NCBI GenBank assembly: GCA_036501485.1 | Contig: DASYAG010000040.1 | Span: 1 to 15,361, forward strand | Source of the DNA: PALSA-607 sp036501485 | GTDB lineage: Bacteria; Actinomycetota; Actinomycetes; Acidothermales; Acidothermaceae | Reading direction: 5' to 3' | Length of the DNA stretch: 15,361 nucleotides | Part shown: in pieces, positions 1 to 6,222 of the stretch | Layout: every line of letters begins with the position of its first letter | Numbering within the stretch: the first letter of the stretch is position 1 | Made by a program: the position numbers and the translations under genes | The notes under the pieces: model-generated | What the model was told of the DNA's origin: nothing | What the model saw: the letters and a program-made list of their open reading frames with translations, nothing else | Databases searched by the model: none

Positions 1-93
1 ACGATCCTCACGCCAAGCGACCGTCGGTCGGCCCGGCGACGGAATCTGCCCCCGATATGCACGAACCTTCTGCTGCGCAGTCCCATACGCCAT
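1..93 (-). CDS. IS30-family transposase, N-terminal 31 codons (partial)
   Basis: This is the start of an IS30-like transposase, which would carry out cut-out or copy-out transposition of its own element. The protein begins MAYGTAQQKVRAYRGQ and continues IPSPGRPTVAWREDR to the window edge. This N-terminus is, as I recall it, typical of a large actinobacterial IS30 group. The ATG at 93-91 has AGGAGG seven bases upstream (101-106), one of the best ribosome sites in the window, which supports the start. The catalytic DDE domain lies beyond the window, so completeness cannot be judged. The call rests on recognising a short N-terminus and on its position right after the IS3 disruption. Confidence 0.6.
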   Translation of the reverse strand, partial: MAYGTAQQKVRAYRGQIPSPGRPTVAWREDR

Positions 94-140
94 CGCGCCA
101 CCTCCTGATCAAGGTGCTGCGACGACCAGTTGAATCCGCC
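1..140 (-). mobile_element. IS30-family element, left end (partial), inserted in IS3 orfB
   Basis: Reading the minus strand, the IS3 orfB frame is normal up to HHSDRGVQ (codon ending at 141) and then changes to sequence that does not fit an IS3 integrase. Within 50 bases of that change comes a good ribosome site (AGGAGG, complement of 101-106) and the N-terminus of an IS30-type transposase. I infer that an IS30-family element inserted here, with its outer end at about 137-141 (minus-strand sequence beginning GGATTCAACTGG). The other end and any target duplication lie outside the window, so the exact boundary is uncertain by a few bases. Confidence 0.6.
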
Positions 141-764
141 TTGCACCCCTCGATCGGAGTGATGGACCAACCCCGACACGTCGGCGCCTTCGCGGTTGCG
201 CTGCCATAGCGCGTGCTCGAGTGCGTCCAACGCCAGGTCAGTGCGCAGCGATGTGGAGGCGCGCCAGCCGACGATCCGCCGAGAGAACAAGTCGCAGACG
301 AACGCGACATAGACGAACCCTGACCAGGTCGCCACGTAGGTGATGTCGGCGACCCAGCGCCGGTTCGGTGCGGCCGCATGGAAGTCGCGTTGCACCAAAT
401 CCGCTGGCCGACCCGCGGCGGACTCCGCCGCAATCGTGGTGCGCCGCACCCTCCCGCGCACCACCCCGGCCAGGTTGCTCGCCCGCATCAACCGTTCCAC
501 CGTGCAACGCGCGACCGGGGTTCCCTCCCGGTTGATCTGTCGCCAGACCTTGCGCGCCCCATAGACACCGAAGTTCTCCCGGTGCACCCGCGCGACCTGC
601 TCGACGAGTTGCCCATCGCGGGCCGACCGCGCCGACGCGGGCCTGGTCTTGGCCGCGTAATAGGTACTCGGGGCGATCGTGACCGCAGCTGCAGACAGCG
701 TGCGGCAGATCGGCTCGACCCCGAAGAACTCCTTATGGGCATCGATGTAATCCACGACGGTGAC
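141..764 (-). pseudogene. IS3-family transposase OrfB (integrase), C-terminally truncated
   Basis: OrfB is the catalytic half of an IS3 transposase, normally made as an OrfAB fusion by a -1 frameshift. The frame is open from the orfA stop (764) for about 208 codons. It shows the HTH_21 segment (ENFGVYGARKVWRQINREG), the first catalytic Asp in RRWVADITYVAT, and the second in GLVHHSDRGVQ. The third catalytic residue, a Glu about 35 residues further on in intact copies, is missing because the frame changes right after GVQ at 141. A possible separate start is the GTG at 755-753. I see no obvious A-rich slippery run at the orfA end. Lacking the final third of the integrase core, it should be inactive. 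Confidence 0.85.
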
Positions 765-1075
765 TAATGGCGGTCGAGCTCCGCCGCGAAGAAAGCCGAC
801 GCCGTCCGCAAAATCGCGTTCGCCCGGCGAAGCTCCGCATTCTCCTTCTCCAACGCCTTCAGCCGCGTCGACTCCACGGTACTGACACCCGGCCGGGTGC
901 CCGCGTCGATCTGGGCCTGCTTGACCCACCCGCGCAACGTGTCTGTGTTGATCCCCAACTGTTGACCGACCTGCCGGCACGCCGACGTCACACTGCCCGT
1001 CTCCGGCACAAGATCAAGGACCAACCGAACCGCGCGCTCACGTAACTCCTCAGGAAACTTCCGAAGTGCTGGCAT
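764..1075 (-). CDS. IS3-family transposase OrfA
   Basis: OrfA is the DNA-binding half of an IS3 transposase and recognises the element ends. The 103-residue protein has an N-terminal helix-turn-helix domain (PEELRERAVRLVLD to GINTDTLRGWVKQAQ, about residues 5-55) followed by a leucine-zipper-like helix (LKALEKENAELRRANAIL, about residues 72-90), the standard OrfA layout. I chose the ATG at 1075 (MPALRKFPEELRERA) because it has GAGAGG eight bases upstream. The in-frame ATGs at 1108-1111 sit in the terminal repeat and would add residues not typical of the family. It ends with TAG at 764-766, overlapping the orfB frame, which is -1 relative to it. The frame is intact. Confidence 0.9.
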   Translation of the reverse strand: MPALRKFPEELRERAVRLVLDLVPETGSVTSACRQVGQQLGINTDTLRGWVKQAQIDAGTRPGVSTVESTRLKALEKENAELRRANAILRTASAFFAAELDRH

Positions 1076-1147
1076 GCTCCAAGCCTCTCGTGGCTTCAGA
1101 GCCTCCATCAATCCCGGTGCGGTTCACCTGCTAACCATGTCGTGAAC

Positions 1148-1677
1148 TCAGACACCCCCTCGGACACACGCTGTCCTAGATGGATCCGTTGGCGCGCCTC
1201 GGCGGTGACCGTTCGGGTGTGAGGTTGGTAGGTGACGCGCAGGCCGACTTGTGCGTCGACGTAGGCCTGTCGGCGGGGTCGGCTCTTCAGCACATGCATG
1301 ACGTCGCCAAGCTGCGCGACGATGGCTTTGATCTGATCCTTCGTCATCCGGTCCCCGGACTTGATCTGGAGTACTGCGAGTACTGCGCGTAGTCGCTGTC
1401 CTTGGACCTCGGTAATCCATTGTCCGAACACAATCGGGTCGACGCCGGCGTCAAGAGCATCCCGGTACTTGGCAAGGCGGTCATCGCAGCGGCGGACCTG
1501 CCTGGCGGACTCCCGGCGAGCTTCGACTCTGGGGTCTTCCAACGCAGCTTCGAGGCTGGCGGCCGTCGCATCGATGGTCTCTGGGTCGAAGCCCTTAGCG
1601 AGCCGGTGGTCCAACGGATCCAGAATCTGGTTTTCGCGTACGTAGACGTTGCCCAAGAAACTTGGCTCCGGCCACAA
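1148..1677 (-). pseudogene. Large serine recombinase, C-terminal remnant
   Basis: This is the tail of a site-specific serine recombinase of the kind carried by actinobacterial integrative elements. The open frame shows LGNVYVRENQILDPLDHRLA, which in full-length relatives follows the zinc-ribbon region. It then shows the coiled-coil segment RCDDRLAKYRDALDAG and ITEVQGQRLRA, and ends with VGLRVTYQPHTRTVTAEAR. The catalytic resolvase domain and the recombinase domain are absent: upstream of about 1677 the sequence no longer matches and the hydrolase gene ends at 1722. Near the 3' end another frame reads ACVRGGV followed by TGA at 1148-1150, the kind of ending I expect for the family. A one-base indel at about 1165-1185 therefore probably moved the reading into the frame that runs on into the IS3 end (stop at 1108). 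No function is expected. Confidence 0.75.
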
Positions 1678-1721
1678 ACACCCTGCACCGGCCGCAGAAG
1701 TGCTAGCGCTGTCGGGTTCTG

Positions 1722-2438
1722 CTAGATGCGTGCGAACGTGTCAAATAAGTCTGCGACCGTGGCTGGCTGCGCGCACATGGGCGAATGCCCAGTGGGTATC
1801 TCAATAGCCTCATCGCCAGTGCGGCGGGTGAACTCTGCAGCTAGCCACGACGAAGAGAGCACCCGGTCACGTGTGGCGACAACGGCGGATGATGGGATGT
1901 CTGGCCATTCGGTCAATGGACTTATTTCCTCGAATGCCATCGGGTACTGACGCCGAAAGCGTCGGGCGAATTGCTGCGCATCGGCAGCATCGCAATCATG
2001 GTAAAAGACCTCTGCCGCGTCTGGCACGTTCCAGTTCGTTGCGCCGTCGGGATACACAATTATCGACTTCGCGTATTCGAGATACGCCTGCGTGTGAGAC
2101 TCTGGCGACTCGGCGGCGAGTTGCGCAAGGCTCCGGCCAGGTGTTGGCATCAGCGCGGTCAGGAACACCATGCGTCGTGCGCGTATCGCCCGCGCGACCA
2201 TCGGGACAGCGGTGCCTCCGAGCGAGTGTCCGACAACGATGACATCTGCGCCGCCCTCGTCCACCTCTCGGAACGCAGCGACGGCGGCATCGGCGTAAGC
2301 CGCCGCGCCGGCTGTCGGATCGTCGATGGGCAGGTCCATGCCGATGCCGTGGTGCCCTCGGGCGGCCAGCTCGTTATTGAGGCGTTGCCAGCACCAACCG
2401 CCGTGCCAAGCACCGTGCACAAGGACAAACGTCGTCAT
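1722..2438 (-). CDS. Alpha/beta hydrolase, EstC/salicylate-esterase-like
   Basis: A 238-residue single-domain alpha/beta hydrolase, probably a cytoplasmic esterase of unknown substrate. The N-terminus TTFVLVHGAWHGGWCW carries the HG oxyanion-hole motif typical of the EstC/methyl-esterase-like group. The nucleophile elbow is GHSLGG (Ser72), the acid is likely Asp191 in ATRDRVLSSSW, and the base is His218 in IPTGHSPMCAQP. The triad is complete and length is normal for the group. The start ATG at 2438 overlaps by four bases (ATGA) the stop of the broken substrate-binding-protein frame upstream; the ribosome site is weak. It reads away from the catabolic operon and is surrounded by remnants, so a link to that pathway is only possible, not shown. 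Confidence 0.88.
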   Translation of the reverse strand: MTTFVLVHGAWHGGWCWQRLNNELAARGHHGIGMDLPIDDPTAGAAAYADAAVAAFREVDEGGADVIVVGHSLGGTAVPMVARAIRARRMVFLTALMPTPGRSLAQLAAESPESHTQAYLEYAKSIIVYPDGATNWNVPDAAEVFYHDCDAADAQQFARRFRRQYPMAFEEISPLTEWPDIPSSAVVATRDRVLSSSWLAAEFTRRTGDEAIEIPTGHSPMCAQPATVADLFDTFARI

Positions 2439-3415
2439 TGGTTACCCGCCATCGGTTCTCGGCTACCAGCCCAGCAAGCCGCCAGACTGCCGCATACACC
2501 GACGGTGCCGACGGGCAGGGTCGTTGGCTCCCGACTACCGTCGGCACCGGCGAACATCGGCGACAGCCAGCTCATGCCCCACAGGGTCTTGAACAGCTGC
2601 TGGTACGTATTCGGGCCCTGCCACACGTTGGTGCTCGAGTCGACCTGACTCACATTCGCCGGCCTGATCACGAAGGTGTTGACGGGCACGTTGACGGGCA
2701 GCGGCAAGCCGGAGTACATACGAGGGGCCGCGTCTGCCACCGCCCAACCGTCTTCGCCTTCCCCGACCGCGAGATCAGACTTCTGCACCTGACCCTGACG
2801 AATCAATTGCACGTTACGCGGGTTGCCGTCCATGCCCGCGACGCTGATACTGCTCAACCCTGTTGCACCTGAGTGACCGCGACGCTTTCCGCTTGGTCGA
2901 ACACGCCCACGATCCAGTTTGACCTTGGGATCCTGGATCAAGGCGGTCTGGATCTGACGCGGCAAGGTCTGTTGGATCGTCGGGTAGTCAAATGCTAAGT
3001 ATGCGGAGCCGCAGGTAGGGCAATCCTTCTTGAACTCCGGGGCGAAGGATGCGTTGCGCGCCGCGTCGTACGACTGCGAGGTTTCGCCGGCGTACAGGAC
3101 ATCGGCTGCACCCTTGCCGTCGGCCACCATTGCGTCGGCCATGGTCGCACCTTCGCCGGTGCCGACGGGATTGGAAGTGATCACGCCCACGAGTGGTATG
3201 CCTGCCTTCTTCGCGGCGGCGTAACCAGGACCGGCAACGCTGACGCCATCACCACCCACCAAGATCACTGACGGCTTTGCGTTGATGGCCTCGGTGAAAC
3301 ACGCAGTCGCTTGTGTGCTGGTGGTGCCGGCGTCACAGATTGTGTACTTGTGGCCGAGCGCCTCATTGTCGGCCTGAACGCCGTTGGCGATCTGGTGGCA
3401 CCTGACCATGTTCAG
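2435..3415 (-). pseudogene. Sugar-type ABC substrate-binding protein, truncated and frameshifted
   Basis: Most of a type 1 periplasmic-binding-fold protein (RbsB/Peripla_BP_4 type) can be read: CHQIANGVQADNEALGHK, AINAKPSVILVGGDGVS, AAKKAGIPLVGVITSNP, SVAGMDGNPRNVQLIRQG and PVNVPVNTFVIRP. The N-terminus with signal peptide and first strand is missing; upstream of about 3410 the sequence belongs to a SnoaL-like gene in another frame. Between about 2920 and 2857 the open frame gives an Arg-rich stretch unlike the family, whereas the next frame reads WIVGVFDQAESVAVTQVQ, a perfect family segment. So an extra base near 2918-2921 and a missing base near 2855-2863 compensate each other. The tail after LFKTLWGM (about 2585) also looks like read-through. 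The frame stays open to TGA at 2435. No working secreted protein is expected. Confidence 0.8.
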
Positions 3416-3642
3416 GTCACACGACACGTGTGTTTGAGCTGTGCGTAATCGTCTGTCCTCAACGCGCTGCCACTCGAGATTTTGGCGCGGCCGCGCAATT
3501 CGCGAGCCGGCACGGCAGTCTGGAGCACTCCGTCCGGGGTGAAGCATTCCGAAAACTCGGCCCACGCCTTGGCGTCGAGCGAAGCCGCATAGTCAAGCCC
3601 CACTCGGGTGACTCGCTCTACCTCGCGTGCGGCGTAACTCAC
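3412..3642 (-). pseudogene. SnoaL-like (NTF2-fold) protein, N-terminal remnant
   Basis: The 76-residue frame begins with GTG at 3642 with a GGGAG ribosome site a few bases upstream, and shows a SnoaL/NTF2-like start: helices REVERVTRVGLDYAASLDAKAWAEFSECF, then FTPDGVLQTAVPARELRGRAKI. Such proteins are normally about 130-150 residues and act as small isomerase, hydratase or cyclase-type enzymes or as non-enzymatic folds. Here the frame stops at 3412 shortly after AQLKHTCRVT, where the DNA becomes substrate-binding-protein sequence in another frame. A deletion that removed the SnoaL C-terminus and the binding-protein N-terminus is the simplest reading. Family assignment is from the N-terminal pattern only, and it is possible that the short peptide is still made. 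Confidence 0.55.
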
Positions 3643-3656
3643 CTGGGCTCCCGTCG

Positions 3657-3685
3657 TTGACGACCCCGCGACTGATGGTTAGAGT
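3657..3685 (+). promoter_or_regulatory. Sigma70-like promoter of the catabolic operon
   Basis: TTGACG at 3657-3662 and TAGAGT at 3680-3685 are separated by 17 bases. The same -35 hexamer, spacer length and nearly the same -10 (TAGATT) occur before the substrate-binding protein gene at 14141-14169. The first gene start lies about 80 bases downstream, and an inverted repeat (3701-3715) sits just after the predicted transcription start. Confidence 0.6.
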
Positions 3686-3694
3686 CGGTGTCGC

Positions 3695-3715
3695 ACACTT
3701 GTTCGTATGGCGGAC
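3695..3715 (+). promoter_or_regulatory. Candidate IclR-type operator (copy 1)
   Basis: GTTCGTATGGCGGAC at 3701-3715 has arms GTTCG and CGGAC (one mismatch to a perfect inverted repeat) around five bases. With the preceding ACACTT, 17 of 21 positions match the site at 14178-14198. The form GTTCG-N5-CGAAC resembles operators of PcaR/PobR-type IclR regulators as I know them. It lies at about +10 to +25 from the predicted start, a repressing position. ACACTTG is also repeated directly at 3695-3701 and 3714-3720. Confidence 0.6.
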
Positions 3716-3767
3716 ACTTGCTCACACGCAGCATAGCAAGCCGCCTAAGACCCCGTGGGGAGTGAGG

Positions 3768-4571
3768 ATGCGCCGCTCGTCGGGAGCGCTTCCGCAAATC
3801 GAAGGTCCAAAAGGCGCGCCTGCGGTGGTGCTCATCAGTTCCATCGGCATGGACCGCTCGCTATGGCGCGAGCAGATGCCGGTGTTGCGACAGTTCCGGG
3901 TTGTCCGCTTCGAGCAACGCGGGCACGGCAGTGATCCCGTACCACCAGGCCCCTACTCGATCGCCGACCTCGGCTCCGACGTAGTCGACATCCTCGACGA
4001 CTTCGAGCTGCAGCAATCCGCACTGTGCGGCCTGTCCCTCGGTGGACTCGTAGCAATGTGGGTCGCTGCTCACGTCCCTGAGCGGGTGTCAGCGTTGGCG
4101 ACCGCTTGCACCTCGGCGTTTCCCGGCGACCCGCAGAAGTGGGCGACTCGTGCGGGACAGGTTCGGGCTGGCGAGCTGAGGTCGATTGCCGTAGGCAATT
4201 CCGAGCGTTGGTTCACACCGCCGTTCGCGGCAACGCATCAAGAGTTGCTTGCAGAGCTGCGGGGAATCGTCGCGAGCAACTCGTCCGAGGGATACGCAGC
4301 GTGCTGCGAAGCGTTGCGAGACGCCGACCTACGAGACGACCTTGTCAAGATCACGGCGCCTACCCTGGTCATTGCCGGTACCCAGGACCTCGCATTTCCA
4401 CGGCAGCACGCGGTCGACCTGCGTGACCGCATAGCCGGTGCCGAACTCGTCGAGATCGAGGCCGCGCACATCGCAAATCTTGAGGCGCCGGACGCATTCA
4501 ACGCCGCACTGTTGCGTCTACTCGCTGGCGTGCACGGCGCCGACGATGCCGAGAACGTGGAAAGAGTCTGA
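3768..4571 (+). CDS. PcaD-like alpha/beta hydrolase (3-oxoadipate enol-lactonase family)
   Basis: First gene of the operon, a 267-residue alpha/beta hydrolase close in pattern to 3-oxoadipate enol-lactonases, which open an enol-lactone to an oxo acid in the beta-ketoadipate pathway. Visible features are the oxyanion region VVLISSIGMDRSLWREQM, FEQRGHGSD, the nucleophile elbow GLSLGG (Ser90), the acid Asp207 in IAGTQDLAFP and His234 in EAAHIANLEAPDAF. The triad and length fit the family. I chose ATG 3768 with GGGGAG about six bases upstream; the frame is open back to 3627, but that stretch holds the promoter and operator. The stop is two bases before the next gene. The true substrate need not be the classic lactone because no other protocatechuate or catechol genes are present. 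Confidence 0.85.
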   Translation: MRRSSGALPQIEGPKGAPAVVLISSIGMDRSLWREQMPVLRQFRVVRFEQRGHGSDPVPPGPYSIADLGSDVVDILDDFELQQSALCGLSLGGLVAMWVAAHVPERVSALATACTSAFPGDPQKWATRAGQVRAGELRSIAVGNSERWFTPPFAATHQELLAELRGIVASNSSEGYAACCEALRDADLRDDLVKITAPTLVIAGTQDLAFPRQHAVDLRDRIAGAELVEIEAAHIANLEAPDAFNAALLRLLAGVHGADDAENVERV

Positions 4572-4573
4572 CG

Positions 4574-5002
4574 ATGCCAACGCAAACCTGGGCACTCACT
4601 GAGAGCGATGTCTCTGGGCTGCTGCGGTCGGTCACCGACTCGGCGCGCGAGCAAGGCATAGCGGTCACCGTCGCGGTGGTCGAGACAGGCGGAAACATCA
4701 TTGGGTTGGCTCGCATGGACGGCGCGCGACTTCCGAGCACGCACGTCGCACCGATGAAGGCCTGGACCGCCGCAATGTTCCAGCGGCCAAGCTCGGCCTA
4801 CCAGGAAAGCACCTCGCCTGGTGGCGGCGCCTTTGGGCTTTGGAACGCGTTTCCCGGCCGTCTAGTCCCGCTCGGCGGTGGAATTCCGCTGTTTGTCGGC
4901 GACACATGCGTAGGCGCGGTTGGAGTAAGCGGCGGCACGTCAGATCAGGATGAGCAACTCGCGGTTGCCGCGGCCACGCTGCTTCACGATGCTGGCGCAT
5001 AG
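4574..5002 (+). CDS. GlcG/HbpS family protein (DUF336)
   Basis: A 142-residue protein of the GlcG/HbpS family. Relatives occur in glycolate (glc), propanediol and other catabolic clusters and include a Streptomyces haem-binding protein, but their role in catabolic operons is not settled. Family signatures are VAVVETGGNIIGLARMDGARL (a variant of the usual VDxxGxLxxxxRMDGA), the lysine-alanine helix APMKAWTAAMF, a glycine-rich turn LVPLGGGIPLF and the C-terminal VGAVGVSGGTSDQDEQLA. No signal peptide is seen, so it is likely cytoplasmic. It starts two bases after the hydrolase stop, and its TAG overlaps the GTG of the next frame, consistent with co-translation. Length is normal for the family and the gene looks intact. 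Confidence 0.88.
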   Translation: MPTQTWALTESDVSGLLRSVTDSAREQGIAVTVAVVETGGNIIGLARMDGARLPSTHVAPMKAWTAAMFQRPSSAYQESTSPGGGAFGLWNAFPGRLVPLGGGIPLFVGDTCVGAVGVSGGTSDQDEQLAVAAATLLHDAGA

Positions 5003-5193
5003 TGACGGAACAGACGATGGATGATCACCCAGCTCTCGCAACTGCGCATGCGTCACTGTCGGCCGTCAGCGTGACCATGTCGCTCAACGGCAACGTGGGC
5101 CTGCGCGACTTCAGCCTGAGCGTACCGGCCGGAACTGTGCACGCATTGCTTGGTCACGGTCGCACCGGACGATGCACGCCAAGCCATGCCTGA
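5002..5193 (+). pseudogene. Sugar-type ABC transporter ATPase, N-terminal stub
   Basis: The 63-residue frame starts with GTG at 5002, overlapping the previous stop by one base. It reads like the first strand of an RbsA/MglA-type ATPase: LSAVSVTMSLNGNVGLRDFSLSVPAGTVHALLGH. Intact proteins continue into the Walker A motif (GxNGxGKST). Here the sequence turns to GRTGRCTPSHA and stops at 5193, so the P-loop lysine, the signature and Walker B are all missing. The start of the next gene (5186) lies seven bases before this stop. I infer a deletion that removed the rest of the ATPase, and perhaps a permease, and joined the stub to the NHL gene. It may now serve only to pass ribosomes on to the next gene. 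Confidence 0.75.
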
Positions 5194-6184
5194 GACAACG
5201 AGCGGTACGAGTCGGCTGAACGACAACTACACGCCACGCCATGGGTGGCTGCAACCCGGCGGCCCGGCGTATATGTGTGCCAGCGACGTGGCCGTCGGCC
5301 CGGACGATTACGTCTATTTGATCGTGCGTCGGCCAGGCCAGGTTGTGGTCCACGATCCTGACGGGCAATTCGTCAGGACGTTCGGTCTCGGCGTCTTGAG
5401 CGACGACCCTCATGGCATCACTATCGCGGGCCGAGAGGTGATCTGCGCCGACACGTTCGGCCACGTGATTCGGGGCTTCTCATTCGACGGCGAGCTGCTG
5501 TGGACTCTCGGGACTGTCGGCGTCGGGTCTGACACTGGGGTCGACCCGACCATCAAAGACCTCTTCCCGCGTACTGCCAGCATCGTTCGCGCCGGCCCAC
5601 CCTTCAACATGCCGACCAATGTCGCCGTCGCCGCGAACGGCGACTTGTTTGTCAGCGACGGCTACGGCAACACCCGCATCCACCGGTTCAGCGCCAAGCG
5701 CGAACTCGTCACCTCGTGGGGGCATCCTGGACCGGCGGCGGGTCAGTTCTGGATCGTGCACCATGTCGCCATCACAGCTGACGGAAAGGTCCTCGTCTGC
5801 GATCGAGGAAACGAACGTATCCAGGTCTTTGAGACCGACGGCACCTTCATCGAGTCGTGGACGGGCCTGCAACGACCGGCGTGCATGGTGCCGCGACCAG
5901 ACGGCACGGTGTTCGTTGGCGAACTTGAATGGCGCCCAGGTGCAGGCTCGTTTACTCGCGGCCGCATTCAACAATTGCTTCTCGCGAGAATCTCGGTTCT
6001 CGACGCCACCGGTCGCGTGGTGAGTCAGTCAACTGTCACCGATGACGAACGATCGTTCGCATTCGTCTCACCGCACGGAATGGCCATCGATTCCCAAGGC
6101 AATCTCTACGTCGCCGACCTCCTGATTACCCCTGCCACCGAGCCATCTCGACCCATGGTGCAGAAGTTCGTGCCGGTCGCTTGA
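5186..6184 (+). CDS. NHL-repeat beta-propeller protein, PAL/SMP-30-like
   Basis: A 332-residue protein made of NHL-type propeller blades: VAVGPDDYVYLIVRRPGQVV, GREVICADTFGHVIRGFS, NVAVAANGDLFVSDGYGN, VAITADGKVLVCDRGNERI, and MAIDSQGNLYVADLL near the C-terminus. The blades VSDGYGNTRIHRF and CDRGNERIQVF are most like those of peptidyl-alpha-hydroxyglycine amidating lyase and related lactonase/lyase propellers. No signal peptide is visible. The function is therefore open: a lactonase or lyase acting on a pathway intermediate would fit, but no catalytic residues can be assigned with confidence. I chose ATG 5186 (MPETTSGTSRLND); the upstream in-frame TTG at 5150 lies in the ABC stub. The stop overlaps an ATG at 6184. 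Confidence 0.75.
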   Translation: MPETTSGTSRLNDNYTPRHGWLQPGGPAYMCASDVAVGPDDYVYLIVRRPGQVVVHDPDGQFVRTFGLGVLSDDPHGITIAGREVICADTFGHVIRGFSFDGELLWTLGTVGVGSDTGVDPTIKDLFPRTASIVRAGPPFNMPTNVAVAANGDLFVSDGYGNTRIHRFSAKRELVTSWGHPGPAAGQFWIVHHVAITADGKVLVCDRGNERIQVFETDGTFIESWTGLQRPACMVPRPDGTVFVGELEWRPGAGSFTRGRIQQLLLARISVLDATGRVVSQSTVTDDERSFAFVSPHGMAIDSQGNLYVADLLITPATEPSRPMVQKFVPVA

Positions 6185-6205
6185 TGCCCGACACCGAAAC
6201 GTCCG

Positions 6206-6215
6206 AAAAGAGGAG
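6206..6215 (+). promoter_or_regulatory. Ribosome binding site deciding the MmgE/PrpD start
   Basis: AAAAGAGGAG lies seven bases before GTG 6223 and is the strongest Shine-Dalgarno match in this part of the operon. It favours GTG 6223 over ATG 6184, which has no clear site but overlaps the previous stop (TGATG). Confidence 0.6.
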
Positions 6216-6222
6216 TTCCACA

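Larger units (their letters stand above)
141..1126 (-). mobile_element. IS3-family insertion sequence, right part, interrupted
   Basis: The element contains orfA and orfB in the overlapping, -1 shifted arrangement of the IS3 family, both on the minus strand. Its outer end is placed at about 1126, where the minus strand begins TGAACCGCACCGGGATTGATGG just before orfA. This resembles terminal repeats of actinobacterial IS3 elements, and a start codon at 1111 would lie inside it. The distal end is missing because a second element interrupts orfB near 140. Beyond 1126 lies a serine recombinase remnant. Without the other end the terminal repeat cannot be verified internally. Confidence 0.8.

Noticed and set aside
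1971..2648. A 225-codon plus-strand frame opposite the small alpha/beta hydrolase and the binding-protein remnant.
   Set aside because: It runs antisense to a hydrolase with a complete triad and shows no recognisable domain.
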